Shown here in pieces: positions 33,501 through 46,195 of a stretch of 64,000 nt of DNA. This DNA is from Trissonchulus latispiculum. Taxonomy: Eukaryota > Nematoda > Enoplea > Enoplida > Ironidae. Location: positions 1-64,000 of the forward strand of contig JASAND010017950.1 of the NCBI GenBank assembly GCA_030248195.1, written 5' to 3'. Under the pieces are notes generated by a model, which searched no databases, was not told the DNA's origin, and worked only from the letters and a program-made list of their open reading frames with translations. The position numbers and the translations under genes are program-made. The stretch's first letter is position 1; every line of letters begins with the position of its first letter.

Positions 33501-34196
33501 TCTACCACGAGTTCATATATATATAAGAAGATATATATAAGAAGATAAGGGAATCGTATATATAAGAAGATTCGGCTAGCAGTATAGTTTTAAGTATACT
33601 GACCTCTTTCTTTTACAATTCATGGAGTTCAAAGGTGCGATAAATTCTAATTCATCAAAAACAATATTTTCTAGTGAGCGGAACACAAGAAATTCGAAAA
33701 CAGATTTGATCGAAATTTAAAATTTAAAACTGTGCTGGTGTTTGGATTTTCTGTTTCTCTAAAACAAAGTTTTTCTACCTGTGTTTTTGTTAATAAGATG
33801 TGAACCTGTCATTATTTGCGGCCTTTAGAACCTAGAAAACAACTGAAAGTTTGATTTTTAACAATAAAAATTTTGTGAGTTTTTTCCATTCAATTCAATT
33901 TTTGCACATAGATAAATGGTTATAAATTAGTTAACATGAGGGAAGGTAACAGAAGACCGTGTAAAGCATCTGCCTTGATGAGCTGCCTCTCCTCCACAGT
34001 TGCATTCATTCATTTTCGAGATGACTCCTGACTCAAGGCCGGTCAGGGATCAGCACCGGCACCCTAGGCCCAGACAAGGGTATAGAAGAATTCTTACCTT
34101 TACCTTTTTAGCATTCGAGAGTTTATATACTCAGCGGAACCTGAAACATGTATATATCAAATTACAGCTGAGCACTAAACATTTTCTTACTTTTAG
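30523..34196. other. gene-free stretch
   Basis: AT-rich. It contains a roughly 100-bp inverted-repeat element (TAGGTTAAGCATT at 33170 against AATGCTTAACCTA at about 33260) with GGCTCG words inside, and a 3' SINE fragment at 33970-34120. A 76-codon Lys-rich frame at 32641-32892 has no recognisable domain. Nothing else is supportable. Confidence 0.4.
33967..34120 (+). repeat. SINE 3' fragment, same family as 44461-44822
   Basis: TGACTCCTGACTC, GGATCAGCACCGGCACCC, CAAGGGTATAGAAGAATTCT and the tail TTACCTTTACCTTT correspond in order to TGACACTCCTGGCTC, GGAGGAGCACCGGTACCC, CAAGAATGGAGATATTCT and TTTACCTTTACCTT at 44717-44822. The tRNA-like head is missing. Confidence 0.6.
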
Positions 34197-35465
34197 GTCT
34201 GGTGCAGGGATGGAAACTGGGTCACTTTTTATGACCCATGACCCACTCGACCCAAACTCAAAATTGACCCAGACCCAAGGTGACCCATAAAATCCTAAAA
34301 TGTAGTGGCCCAGACCCAAATGACCCAAACGGTTTCGTGACCCAGACCCAACTGACCCAAGAATTTTTGTGACCCAGACCCAAATGACCCAGTAGAATAA
34401 CGTTACACAGACTGACCCTAACCGAGATTGTCACATTGTGCAGTGTTTTTCAACTTTCTAACTTTCTTGATTTTTGGAAAAATGCAAGAATAAGTATATT
34501 CCACCCATTTTGTGAAACTAGATCAATAGTTTGTTTTTCTTACAAAAACCAGCTAAACATGGACCGGCGGTTTTCAATTTGGAATTACTAAATATGCACC
34601 ATCCCAGACAAGGTTTTTTATTTAAAGAAAATGTGTGAGACGAGGTGTCTTTGCCAAAGCCTTCATTTATTTAGCCATGTTTGTCAAAAGCCCTAACTTT
34701 TGATTTTTTTGACTAACCTTGAAATATTGCAAATTCAGAAGTTTAAAATTTTTCAAAAATTGAAAGTTTTAACTTGTTAAAAGGAAGTCACGGAAGGAAA
34801 CCTAGGAACCAAAATTTTTATGAAAGCATTTGTAGGTTTTTATGCATTTAAAACGCTTTATAACCATTTAGCTAGCCTTAACATTTTCAAAATAAGCTCA
34901 AATTGGAAACTTTTTATTACTTTTTCAATAATGATGGAATTGAAAAAAATAATTGCTCCTGGAGCATTTTGCTGGCTATTTTGAGACCTGAGTGGTTGAT
35001 GCTGTAAACTTTTAAAATCGACCGGAATGTGTCCGCTTTGGCATGCGTGCTTTTACTGTGTGCCCCGACGACTCATATAGAATGGCAGAGCAAGTCACAC
35101 TTAACTCTAGTGATTTCTGCGAAATGACTAGTAAATTTAACTAATTAGTGAGTGATCGCGCCGAAGGCGCGAAGATTTTTCAGATATGGTGGGTTTACCT
35201 TTACAATTAGCTAAACTTCCACCACGAAAATTGAAACTTTAAAGATTTGGCAATGGCAAGACCCTTGTGACCCAGACCCAAAATAACCCACTAAAATTGC
35301 TGACCCAGACCCAAAGTGATCCATAGAGAGCTTGACCCAGACCCACCCTGACCCAAAGGTTTTCCAAAATTAGTGACCCAAGACCCAGTGAGCCATGCAA
35401 AAATAACGATCCAAACGACCCATGACCCAATGACCCATGGCCCAGTTTCCATCCCTGGTCTGGTG
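34197..35465. mobile_element. hAT-like non-autonomous element, GACCCA-word type
   Basis: The element spans 34205-35457 (1253 bp), starts CAGGGATGGAAACTGGGTCA and ends TGGCCCAGTTTCCATCCCTG. A perfect 8-bp duplication GTCTGGTG flanks it (34197-34204, 35458-35465). GACCCA/GACCCAAA words fill 34235-34415 and 35268-35440 in the same orientation at both ends. The centre is AT-rich with no transposase. Confidence 0.9.
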
Positions 35466-37367
35466 GTGGGGGAAGATTACTGTAACTTCTTTATATACCG
35501 TTACATTAATATTTAAATACGTACTATAGAAATAATAATACATAGGGTTTAAAGTAAAAAATTGACGAATGAAAGGGCTGTGCTAATTATCCAGTCTTTA
35601 CCCAAAGTAGGTGTTCAGAAATTAATAAATAATAAAATGACTAAAGTATAATCACGCGACTATGCATCAAATGGAAATAATTAATAAATAATTGTAAAAT
35701 TAATTAATTATAGCTGATGTTCCCACGTGAATAATAAAATATATTAGATATAGGTGATCAGTCGTTATTTAGCCTGACGTCGATTTATATTGACAAAAAT
35801 AGATACAATTCAATCTAAAACATATAAACATAAACATATAAACATATAAGCTAATATATAATCTACAACAAAATTGTGTTTCACCCCCTCTGACGTGGAG
35901 CTCACTCCATCCAGAGAGGTCGCTCATCCCCTTCAGGCAAAAAACCGGAAAATCCGGTTTTCCGGCGGCCGTCGACAGCCGGTTCACTCTCCATCCCCCA
36001 AGCTTCCGCCAATTGCACATGTTTGGATCGAGGCTCTTTGCATTAGTATTTACCGTCGGCCTAATTTTCGTCGGCTGGGCCGGCCTTTGTTGGCAGAATC
36101 CAGCGAATGGTGGATAGCTAAGAATGAAATATGAATTTACCGGATGATGAATGAATAAATAGAATGAATGTACGAGAGTGAATGAATGACTTGACGGTAA
36201 GATAGAATCCATTAATTTCTGCATAACCACGCAAGACCTTTGAACTTTGAACATCAGTAGACTTGAGAAAAAGTTGAAAATTTAGGGCTAAATTGAAACA
36301 GTAAGCTTTGTCTAAAGTGTATGGTGTGTCTGTGTAACTTGAACTAGGGCTGTGCAGAAGTCGCAGTGGGGAAAAGTAACAGAGCAATCGCATTGCAGTT
36401 AGTTCGGGTCGTCAATTGATGCTAACTGCAAACGGGGGAGCGCGTTTGCTCTGTTACAAAGTTATGTATTAGCTGTTACGTTCAGTTGGTGCATATGCGC
36501 TGACTTACACGCCCCCACGTGAAGCTTTAAGCTGGAGCAGCTTTTACGTCATTCAAAACACACACACATACACCAACGAAATTTTAGGGATCGAAAAAAC
36601 TTCTCAATTTCCGTTGTTAAGTCATTTCGCAGACGTCTCTTTGTGCGCAGCGATTTCTCTATCGGTATCTGTAATTGTGTGCGTGTGTTCGTGCCTCTTC
36701 ACTCCCCTCATTAAAAGTCTGAGAAAGCCCCCCAGTTTTTACATTTCGTCTGTCTGGGCAACCATAGGGGTCCAGTTTTGCTATAGTACCTGTGCATGTA
36801 GCTATCAGCTAGCGGTTTTTGAGGGGGGGGGAGTTTGTACTGAAGGCGGCACCGTCAAATATTTCGTCTGGGCGTGTGAGAGGAAGAACTTTAGTTTCCA
36901 CAAAAAATGACTGAAACCGACAGACTGACGACAGAAAGACTGATCGATTAGAGTCGACAGACGTTTTTTCTCCTCAAAGTCGAAGAGAGGGCTTTTTGAA
37001 AGTTTTTTGCAGTTTCGAAGCTGCCTGCCTCGGTCTAGACCGGTCTAGTCGGCACCTCAGCTATAAGCTATGCAACTATGCTAAACTATGAAAGAAGTGC
37101 AAAAAGTTCTGGGAAAGCGGAAAAACGGCGCTAGAATTTTGCTTTTAATTGGAATGGTGGATTTCAGTGTTTTTCTGATGCAAAGTGGAAATCTGGTGAA
37201 ATTCATACAGTTAATACTAGGTCAGGAGTGTATTATCGTGGGCACGAAGTAAGGTACATATACATCGTGGCCAATATTATCAAAGTCTAAATCCTAAAAC
37301 CAAGCCTAGCCTATCTTTAACACATGAACTTAACCCGGGTCAATTCGCTAAACCAGGTTAACAGTAA
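35466..37367. other. gene-free stretch
   Basis: AT-rich, with a third copy of the ACCGG/CCGGTT repeat at 35880-36025 and an imperfect foldback GTAACAGAGCAATCGCATTG / AACGCGTTTGCTCTGTTAC-like at 36388-36470. At 37268 GCCAATATTATCAAAGTC begins sequence related to the short element at 38170. Confidence 0.45.
35880..36025. repeat. dispersed ACCGG/CCGGTT repeat, copy 3
   Basis: CACCCCCTCTGA, CCAGAGAGGTCGCTCA, CAGGCAAAAAACCGGAAAAT, CCGGTTTTCCGGCGGCCGT and GCACATGTTTGG match the block order of the copies at 6636 and 7110. Confidence 0.55.
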
Positions 37368-38143
37368 AGCCGATTTCACACGATGGGGATTTTTGTGGGG
37401 ATTCCCCAGGGGATTATGGGGATCCCTATGCGGACCCCATCTATCCCCATAGGGACGCCCCATGGGGATTTCTATGGGGACTTTTGCGGGGATCCCCATG
37501 AAAATTCTCATGGGGACGGATTGCTCGCCGAGCAATTTTCTGTGGGGATCCCCATGAAACAACCAATCAAAGAGCAGCAAAACCCGATGACATTGTAGAC
37601 ATGACATGACAGTCTTAAACGCATTTTAACAAAATGCGAAACAATATTGCTTACGTAACAAGCAAAATGGATATTGCACCAACAATTTCACAGGTTTGTT
37701 GAGTTGTTAAGAACAAGGAAAAGCGAACACATTATTATAATTCAACAGTCTTGAGGAAAAAATCAAACGATGAACTAAATTAACTAACTGATTAATTAAT
37801 TAACTCCAGATTAAATTATTATGCCTATATTTTTTATATTTAAATCCAGGTGATATTCAGTACTTTTTGTTAATAATTTTTGTCTTCAGATGATAATATT
37901 TTGAATTGGTATTATTATTGTTTAAATTGTTGAGAAACAGCAATTCCATTCGTTAAAATAGGAAACAACACGTTATCTATAGCAAGCATCCCCTGGGGAT
38001 TGTCCCCATTGTGTGAATAGATTCCCCATGAAAAGACCCCATGGGGATCCCCTGGGGATGTTTGGAAAAACTTTCGAATGTTGTGTCCCCGGAAGATTCC
38101 CCAGGGGAATCCCCATGGAAATTGTCATCGTGTGAAATCGGCT
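37368..38143. mobile_element. inverted-repeat element with GGGGATCCCC words (Harbinger-like?)
   Basis: Starts AGCCGATTTCACACGATG and ends CATCGTGTGAAATCGGCT, an almost perfect 18-bp inverted repeat. Flanks are TAA and TAG, close to but not a perfect TWA-type three-base duplication. GGGGATCCCCATGGGGA-type palindromic words are packed at 37384-37555 and 37990-38120. The centre is AT-rich and non-coding. Confidence 0.75.
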
Positions 38144-38169
38144 TAGACGTTTACAGCATTGACCCCCTG

Positions 38170-38279
38170 GGGCCAATGTTATCAACGTCTAAATCCGGGT
38201 TAACTCGCAAACCCTGGTTAACTTGGCTATCTTTAACACATAAAGTTAACACGGGTTTGGGCGGTGATAAGATCGGCCC
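38170..38279. mobile_element. 110-bp inverted-repeat element with GGGCC ends
   Basis: Starts GGGCCAATGTTATCAACG and ends GATAAGATCGGCCC, with CCGGGTTAAC / CCTGGTTAAC / GTTAACACGGGTTT words inside. It is a shorter relative of 62637-63218 and of the sequence at 37268. Flanks are CTG on the left and CAG on the right. Confidence 0.6.
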
Positions 38280-40435
38280 CAGAAAGTTTGGGCTCATGCT
38301 TTGTCTATTTTCTACCCTTGAGCATGTCACAAATAAGTCTCCAAAAACCTTGTGTAATTATCCGCAGGTCTACCTTATCGCTGTAGAAAGACGAGGCGAG
38401 CTAGGTGAATACGTGAGGAGGGATCGGAGAATAGAGTGAACCTACTCGTTCTTGCTTTCATCGAATTCATAGAAAATACTTTTATCATTATGTACCTGGG
38501 GTTTTTCTAGGCAAAAATAAGTTGGGGGAAGAGTGGGAGGGACGGCCCCCCACTAGTGGGGGGGGGAGGTTCAAAAGTGGGGGAGGAAATAAAATGGGCT
38601 ACAAATGCTAAAAATACAGTATAAATAGCCTGTTTCCCACATATACTGCTATAACTAAGCGTAAAAGTGCTCAAAAATTAAGTTTTGGCACCAAAATGGA
38701 CGATTTTTGACCAAAACTTTCCGGCGAGGCCGGAAGCATTTTGAAAATTTTGACCAAAAATTCTAAAAATTTGGCAATTTCTAGCCACCTTAAGGTGAGG
38801 GGAAAGCCCAAAAAAGTAGGGAGGGGAACGAATGGGGGAGAGGTCGAGTGGGGGGAACCAAAAAAGTGGGGGGCGCCCCCCACCCCCCAGTAAAAACCCC
38901 CAGATGTACTCTTACTTGGTTATGCGTATGCACTATGTTTTATTAAAGAACGGCGGACTAATAGCATGTAAAATTGTTTGACATGTTTTGCTTCATCTAC
39001 AACATGTACATTTTTAGATTCATAAACAATGTACAGATATTTTTCTGAGACGTCGTTGCTCAAAGTCAAAATTGCTAAAAAATGAAAATCCCCACAAATT
39101 AATTGATCCCTACTTTAGACTGTGAAAACCCTAGATTCTTTAGGCGTAGTCTAATCCCAACTGATTCAATTAGCTCTTACAGAAATCAGGGAGAGCCGCA
39201 TTCTATGCAGGTAGTTTCTCTGTGTAAGTTTTTCTTTTCTAGAACGGGTCCTTAAAAACAAAAGGATTCTGTCATAAACAATATAAATTTTTGCAATAAA
39301 TCATGGGCCATAGTCAAACACATTCTTATATACATACAATATGGAAACGTATTTTGCCTCAGATAAACTCTAAACTCCAGAAAGTCAAAACATAGCTATA
39401 CAAGAGCGTTTCTTAACTTTTGTAATCTTATTGTAAAGCTATTGTATCATTGTATCGCTTTTAGGGCCTTTTCTGGGAGAACACTTTAAATTAACTCATA
39501 GCTATTTGACCTCCACTCGAACACGATTTATCTTGGAAGACGGTGAACCGGCGGCAGAATACCGCCGAAAACCGGAATTTAGGGTTTTTCGTAAAAAAAC
39601 CGGATTTTTAGGTTATTTTACCCAAAAAACCGGATTCTAGGAGGTGAGCTCCAGGTCTGACTGAACCGCCCCCCCAGCGTCCAAGCACAGGTACGGAGAT
39701 AATCGAGAAACGACAGTTCAACGACTCCCACTAAACTCAGTTCTCTAGACAGCCGAACTGGCTTAGCTCAGCTGTAGAAGGAGGAAGATTTTATATCACA
39801 TGTGGGAGGGATATATAAAGAAGACAAGATGAGTGACACTTTATTGATCAGACTATAAATATAGAGACGGTTCAGAAGGAGTCAAATTAATTTCCGCTGT
39901 CGCTCCTGCCCTAGAGCCGTGCCCTCGCATTGTGGCTCAGTTTGAAACGAATAATTTAAGACATCAAAACCCTTCCTAGACTAATTATACGTTGAATTGT
40001 TGCAAGAGGGTTGCGAGGGTGCAGTCTACATTAAAGAGATGCATAAAAACCTACGCCTGCAGAACATTACATAAAGGGGCTAACTTCCCACGAACCTATA
40101 ACTAAGTTTAAAAGAGGGACGTTACTTTAAAGATTGTTAAGGTATTAAATTTTTATTGTTAAAATTCTAAATTTTACGTTTCTAACAAGAAAAAACCCAT
40201 AGCTAAGCAACGTAGGCGCTTTTTGACTCTGGTGGTGACCTTTCGCGCTTCAGAGGTATTAAGTAGGCAACTTGAAGCTGACTAAGAGGAACCCAAAATC
40301 AGCCTAACGTTTAGAGGGGGAAAGTAGGTAAGTCTTATGGTATTGTTTGAGCAGAGTACTAAAGCTGAAACTATGCAGCAAATGGGAGGGAAACCCAGCT
40401 AAAGAAGGCTAGCAAAAGCAAGCCAGTGAAAACGG

Positions 40436-40436
40436 C

Positions 40437-40462
<26 letters not shown>
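40436..40462. repeat. (GA)n microsatellite
   Basis: An uninterrupted GA run followed by GCGAGCGAG. Another short GA run is at 40548-40560. Confidence 0.9.
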
Positions 40463-40469
<7 letters not shown>

Positions 40470-40604
40470 TAGGCTTCTTTGAGACTGCTGAGCCAGGAGG
40501 CACAACAATGAAGTCTCTTAGAAGCACATACGTACAAGTAGACGGGGAGAGAGAGAGAGATCTAGCTAGGACTAGCGTGCTCAATAGGGCTAAGGCCTTT
40601 TTCG

Positions 40605-40618
40605 TGCGCCGGATGACG
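40605..40618. promoter_or_regulatory. CRE-type palindrome GGATGACGTCATCC
   Basis: A full consensus cAMP-response element (TGACGTCA) within a 14-base perfect palindrome, inside the GC-richer segment 40560-40700. It could be a CREB/ATF site of an unseen promoter, but no start site or exon is evident nearby, so function is a guess. Confidence 0.3.
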
Positions 40619-43600
40619 TCATCCAGCAGGGCTAGCGAGGGAAGAAAGCGCCGCGCTCGCGCACTCTGATCAGCTCAGAGGGACAGAAAAGCTTCACTCT
40701 CTCTCGCTCTCTCTGTCTAGACGTTTTCAAAGTCTAGGTGAAAGCCGGAGACACGGACAGGGATAAAATGAGATAGAAAAACTGGGACTCCCCTACCCCC
40801 AGACTGACTGACAAAAAGGAAGGCGACGGCAGCCCTTTTTATGGAGGCTGGGCCACAGGGTCCGGGCTAGGCTTTCAGAATTAGGGGAAAAGGAGACCCG
40901 GACCCAGACAGAGAGTGAGTCAGTAATTTTGTTGCTAATACTCTTCCCTTCAGCCTGATGCTCAGCTAATACCCAAATTAATGTTAGGTAGTTAGGAAAA
41001 AATGGGAACCTACGTAGGTATATGCTAACAGTACTTTATCAGACAGAATGACTTTCTTTGACGCGGAAGTCTGGAGGGATCAGAATCATCAAGCTTACAG
41101 AATAGATGAATGCTTCCCTTTTGTGAGGAGGTAATAAAAATTAATAGGTTTTGCGTGTTTGATTTTTGTATACTTTTGGTAACCATCTAAGCTTATTTTG
41201 TTGTATGCTGCTTCAGGGTAAACAGGAAAAGGGTATGCAGAGGGTCTTTCACCAATCGCACGACGAAGCTGCCTGCCTCCCATACAATAATTATAATTGA
41301 ACAGACGGAAACTTAAAATTTTAAGAAAACTAGAAAAATAAAAGTTAAAATTTTTTATACATTACATAGAATACATAGAGCTTACGAATTTGTTCATTTC
41401 GTAGGATATCATTCGGTGAAAGAAATCACAAAATTTAGTAATTTGTCGAACGCCACAAAACCGGTGAACTGCTAACTAGAGACTTTCGAAAGAGTTGTTT
41501 CCTTCCAGGTCCAGGTCTAAAGACTTACGACCTCCCGTTCCGTTCGATTTCGATTTTCGGAACAAATTTCGATTTTCCGAAAATGATTTGACTAAACGGA
41601 TTTCTGAAAAGCAGCATCTCTTTCAAAATTCCCCTCTCAAATCCTGTTTGACCTTCCACTAAACAGATTTAATTAGACACACTTTGGTCAATAGAAAGTA
41701 GATCGACAAAATCGACACACGCATGACATGATCACACACAGTCGTGAGATCCTGTGATATCAAACTCTGATCCAGTTTTAGTCGGTAACTTCGATTGATA
41801 TCAATAATAACAGCGCTAGACTGTGCTTGCTTGCGCTTAAATCAGCTAGAAAAGTCCACTAATTAGCAACAAAAGTCAGCTTACCAGTTCTAAATAGATA
41901 CTGGCCGATAGTCGATCGTATTGGACTTTCTACCGAAACCAAAGTCCACAACAAAGTGTGTGAATCACCTCTACAGTCGAAAAGAATAGCAAATTCCATA
42001 GGTGTCCCAGAATCTCGCAAACTAGAACAGACAGATGCCAAGTCAGCACAGCAGCAAAAGCTACCGTAAGACAAATAGATTAAAGTGGTGTAATATAGGC
42101 ATAAAGGGAAGTAAAAATGTTGTGAATAAAACGCTTAGGATGTTTAGAATAGAGAACAGGGCTTTTCAATACATATGCTGCATAGAATGACGCAATAATA
42201 AAAACATGTTAATGTATTAGCAGAAAAAAGTGATGCACATAGTTTCTATAGAATTTCTATTGCGCAATTTTGTCCTACAGATGACAAGCAGGAACTCACT
42301 CATCATGCTTACAAAAAATGACTCAATGCTAAAAAAATAGTTCCAGAAAAGCAGAGATGAACTATCTATTTTTTTAATAATGTAACCTTGTTTTTTGCTC
42401 ATGAACTTCGCCTATGCTCTCCACCTATTATCGGGAGATGAGTCCTACTGGAGCAAAACATTCGTTTTACATCTCATGGCAACGAGTGTAAATCAGGATC
42501 AAGAGCAGAGGCTGGGAGTTAGCTTTTAAAAAATATTTTAGGAGTTACCAAAAATTCAGGGTTAGTCCCCTGGTGGGACGTTTAAGTTTTACGAAAACAG
42601 TATGCATGGGGGTAAAGTCGTGAATTGCAGTTATGCACATTTAGATGGAACATTAGAGTATTATAGTAGGAAGAATACTTAGAGTTTTCAATCTAGGTGA
42701 ATGTATGTAGAACTTATTTTTTAGAGCCAGCTGATTAATTCGGAAATGAATTCTGCAATACAGGCATTCCCCTATTATCTTATCTTGGCTAAAATGTGAA
42801 TGCTAAGTTTCAGCGTGGAAAGCCTAGAGTTAAGGTACAGGAGAAGCTTAGCTTTAGCATTCAGGCACGCTATAAAGGAATCTATAGGTTGCCAACCGAA
42901 GGCATATGGATACAACGAGAACGGTCTTACGGTAGTTCAAGAATGCACCCGTTATTAAGGGGAAAGAGAAAAACAACTGCCTCAGCTAAAGGGAGAGAAA
43001 CTCAATGAGAGCGCTTTCCGACTCTCTCAACCAATCAGAAACCTTCGAACAAGTCACCTGATTCCAGCAACGAAATGAAATTTCTTAGAATTTAGTTAAA
43101 ATTAAATTTTTACAATTAAAATTAGATATATCAGTAAATTTTTAGAATCTTTCTTTCTGACACTTTCTAAAATTTCTAAGAACGTCCAGTTGAAATTTTT
43201 GAATACACTTTAAAGCATATAATACCAATTCAATATTGAAAATGTATTAATCCCGAAAAATTATGCAATTACAGTATAATTGTGCCAAAACTAAAATTAA
43301 CAATTTGAAAAACTCACAGTTTAAAGTGTGTACGTCGTTTTCAAATCGAAACTAATTGAATTAAAATCCAAATTTTAGATCAAATTTGCTTTTTTCTGTT
43401 ATTTAATCTTTATTTGAAATAGTTCTGTAACCACGGTACACGTATTTGGTAAAGTATTTGGTAAATGACTGTTCTTACTTCTTCCTTTTTCAGGAATTAA
43501 ATGTGGAAACAAGGCCCCCTTGACTACAATTAAATAATTCGAACATTAGCGAATTTCTAACTATAGTCGGCTGGTTACCTACAAGTTTATACCTTTAGGT

Positions 43601-44460
43601 TATCACCGGTTGGTTGGTAACTTTTTTGGTAACTTGGTTCTTCAGACGGTGTAAAAGGAAAAGGAGTGTTTTGCAAAAAGAGGATTATATACTAAAACTT
43701 TCAAGTCTATTCGACTTTTTTCCGCTTAACAGCTATAAACTCAGTCTAAAAGTTGTGTTAGGTTTAAACCGCAACTTCCTATCGTTAGACTTGAAAATGA
43801 ATTGAAGAATTTTACAGTAGCGTGTGAATCACATGCAGTTACTGTCGACTTGATAAGTTAAGTTCACCATACCAGCAAGGTCGACCAGTGTAAAAGTTGT
43901 GACAGAAAAAACCAGAAAAAAGTATCAAACTTTTAAGAAATGAACAAAACCTGTCAAAAGCAATAAAACGGGATTAAAAATATTTTTTATTCTTCTTAGA
44001 TTGTCCTTTAACGACAACTTTTTTAGGTAGCAATAAAGAGGTCAAACTTTAATCTAGCCACTGGAATACACTAAACGGAATGAATGTGACATGAAATTAT
44101 TGGGAAGCGTAAAAGAGGTAGGTATGACGTTAAAATTTGCAGGAATTTTTTAACATTTTTGTGTGAATTTTTCAGTTTTGCAAAAAAACTGAACAAACAA
44201 GATATTTGTAATTTGTAAAATCCTGAAGGTCATTAACTAAACGTGAAGTTCGCCTTCAAACAAAGTGTCACTTTAATTAATTTTAAATTGAGCCAACAGT
44301 AGAGCGAGCAATTCCCCCTGTGATGCTCAAATTAATTATAGGAAGAAAATTTAAAAATTGAAAAATGCAGACATATTGTTACAAATTACCAGTGACAACT
44401 TATAAACTGTTCCAGAAAGTATTGGTATGTGAATTACGAAATTTGTAGTGGCACTATGCG

Positions 44461-44822
44461 CCGTGACGGCCGAGTGGTGGTATAAGGCGTCGACTTTGCA
44501 TCCGATTTCCCGTAGTTAGATCTCCGGTGCCACAAAGCTTTCACAAATCCCCTTGAGCGAGGGACTAAGCACATATCGGTTTGCCGTGGGCTCTAGCCAA
44601 CCCAGCTATCCATGCTTAATTGATCGGTAAATAGGTATATATACCACAATTGTGGGAAGGAAGTAACGTTTTTGAAGGGCCGACCCTCCTTCCACGATGC
44701 AGTCATCATTTGAAGTGACACTCCTGGCTCTACGGCTGTGTATCCGGGGAGGAGCACCGGTACCCCTTGTCCCTGAAGCAAGAATGGAGATATTCTCCAA
44801 GGGTTATCTTTACCTTTACCTT
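44461..44822 (+). mobile_element. tRNA-headed SINE with (TTTACC)n tail
   Basis: The head GTGACGGCCGAGTGGTGGTA has the A-box of a class II tRNA (GGCCGAGTGG as in tRNA-Ser/Leu). A degraded B-box (AGTTAGATCTCC) follows at about 44514. The body ends in TTATCTTTACCTTTACCTT. The 3' half matches 33967-34120. Non-coding; no target duplication can be read because another element abuts the tail. Confidence 0.65.
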
Positions 44823-44828
44823 AATACT

Positions 44829-45145
44829 AGGGATGCGCGAGCGGGAGCGGGCCAGGCCTGGTCGGAGCGATATTCACTGGTTAACTGACCGGGCTGGAAC
44901 GGATTTATTATCTGACAGCAGCGGGCTGAATCGGACAGGATCGCTTCCAAGTAAATGTTGTGAAAGCAATAAAATTAGCTAAACATTTACTCACTTTGTT
45001 TATTTTACAAGAAAATCTAACATTTCGATTATCTTTTTCATGTTGTGTTGAAGCCTTTCAAATAATGTTGCTCGCCTAAATTTTAGAAATTTTGTTTTAA
45101 CGGCCGGGACCGGGCAGAAAAAACTCCAGCCCGTGCTCAACTCTA
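44829..45145. mobile_element. degenerate hAT-like element, GAGCGGG/CCGGGC words
   Basis: TAGGGATGCGCGAGCGGGAG on the left and CAGCCCGTGCTCAACTCTA on the right are imperfect inverted ends of the TAG type, with GGGC/CGGG words next to both. The flanks (CTTAATAC, ATTAGAAC) match at only five of eight bases, so I rate it below the other five. Confidence 0.4.
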
Positions 45146-45636
45146 ATTAGAACGTCTAACTACAGTTCGAAAAGGCCATAGTTCGATACCGGCCACTGTC
45201 AATCAACATATTTATCAGAATGAAGCTACAATATTCAATAGTCCATTTCAGTTTAAACAAATCACAAAATATTCAATTTAGACAAAGAATTGATTATAGA
45301 ATAGTTTTCAGCATAGTTTATAAATCGAGAAACAGCAACGTAATTTGCTGGTCAGAAATTTATCGTTCGGATGGATTCAATCCACACAACTACTTTTGTA
45401 AGACAAACGATAAACTGAACAAACAGAGTTACTCTAAAAACCGACTAGACACTAGACTAATTAGATGGTTTTGGTAGACTAATTAGATAGATGTGATAAT
45501 TAGACTATAGTTGGTTACTCTGCAGCACACATTTGACATTTTATCATGGTAAACACGATGGTAAACTTTTCTGCTTTCAAATATCGAGGCAGGAAAGGGA
45601 GTTCAGGAAAACATTAAAATTAGAGTAAAGTAAAAG

Positions 45637-46195
45637 CAAGGGTGCATAATTGCACTATTATTAAGATGAAGAGTAAGCCACTAGAGGACTTCTCTTCACT
45701 GCATTGCGTAACGGTGCTCCGCCCACAATACGCGAATGTTTCCCCGTATGGGGGGGGGATCGACCAAATCGGCATCGCATATCCCCCCTCCGTTTGGGGG
45801 GGGGGGGGGTAGAGCAGAGGATTACGGTAGTTTTTGTTCTATTCGAAAATGGGTCCCCGTTTGGGGGTCCCTGAAAGAGGTCCCCGTTTGGGGGGGTCAG
45901 AAAAAGTGGTCCCTGTTTGGGGGGGGGCGCCAACAGACAATCAGAATGAGCCAAACTTAGCCTGCTTGAGGGACCCCTCCCAAACGGGGACCACTTTTGG
46001 CTACCCCCCCCCACCAAACGGGGACCACTTTCGACTACTCCCCCCCACCAAACGGAGGGGGTATACCTGTCGACCCCTCCCAAACGGGGGAACATTCGCA
46101 TATTGTGGGCGGAGCACCGTTACGCAATGCCAAGAGAGGAGCCCCCTAGTGGCTTACTCTTCTTCTAATATATAGAAGAAAATCGTGGACTCTTG
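45637..46195. mobile_element. 7-bp-duplication element with CCCCGTTTGGGG words, copy A (P-like?)
   Basis: The left end CAAGGGTGCATAATTGCAC and the right end ACTCTTG are inverted, followed inward by about 90 bp of matching arm (AGAGTAAGCCACTAG, GGCATTGCGTAACGGTGCTC). A 7-bp duplication GTAAAAG flanks it. The interior alternates CCCCGTTTGGGGGG in both orientations, giving a strong foldback of G- and C-runs. Open frames here are by-products of G-runs. The 7-bp duplication and CA start would fit the P superfamily, but no transposase is present. Confidence 0.75.

Larger units (their letters stand above)
38280..45636. other. long gene-free stretch
   Basis: Mostly AT-rich sequence without a supportable gene. 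Contains a reverse-complement CCCCCCACTTTT repeat (38510-38885), a loose copy of the ACCGG repeat (39540-39680), a (GA)n microsatellite (40436-40462) beside a GC-richer segment to 40900, a SINE (44461-44822) and a degenerate hAT-like element (44829-45145). The open frames in 41000-43900 show no domain or codon pattern I trust. Confidence 0.4.

Noticed and set aside
42796..43008. Basic 70-codon frame
   Set aside because: No domain, no splice context that I trust, no similarity to anything known to me.
44829..45145. Sixth hAT-like element with a full claim
   Set aside because: Ends are imperfect and flanking bases agree at five of eight only, so I kept it as a low-confidence feature and left it out of the main pattern.
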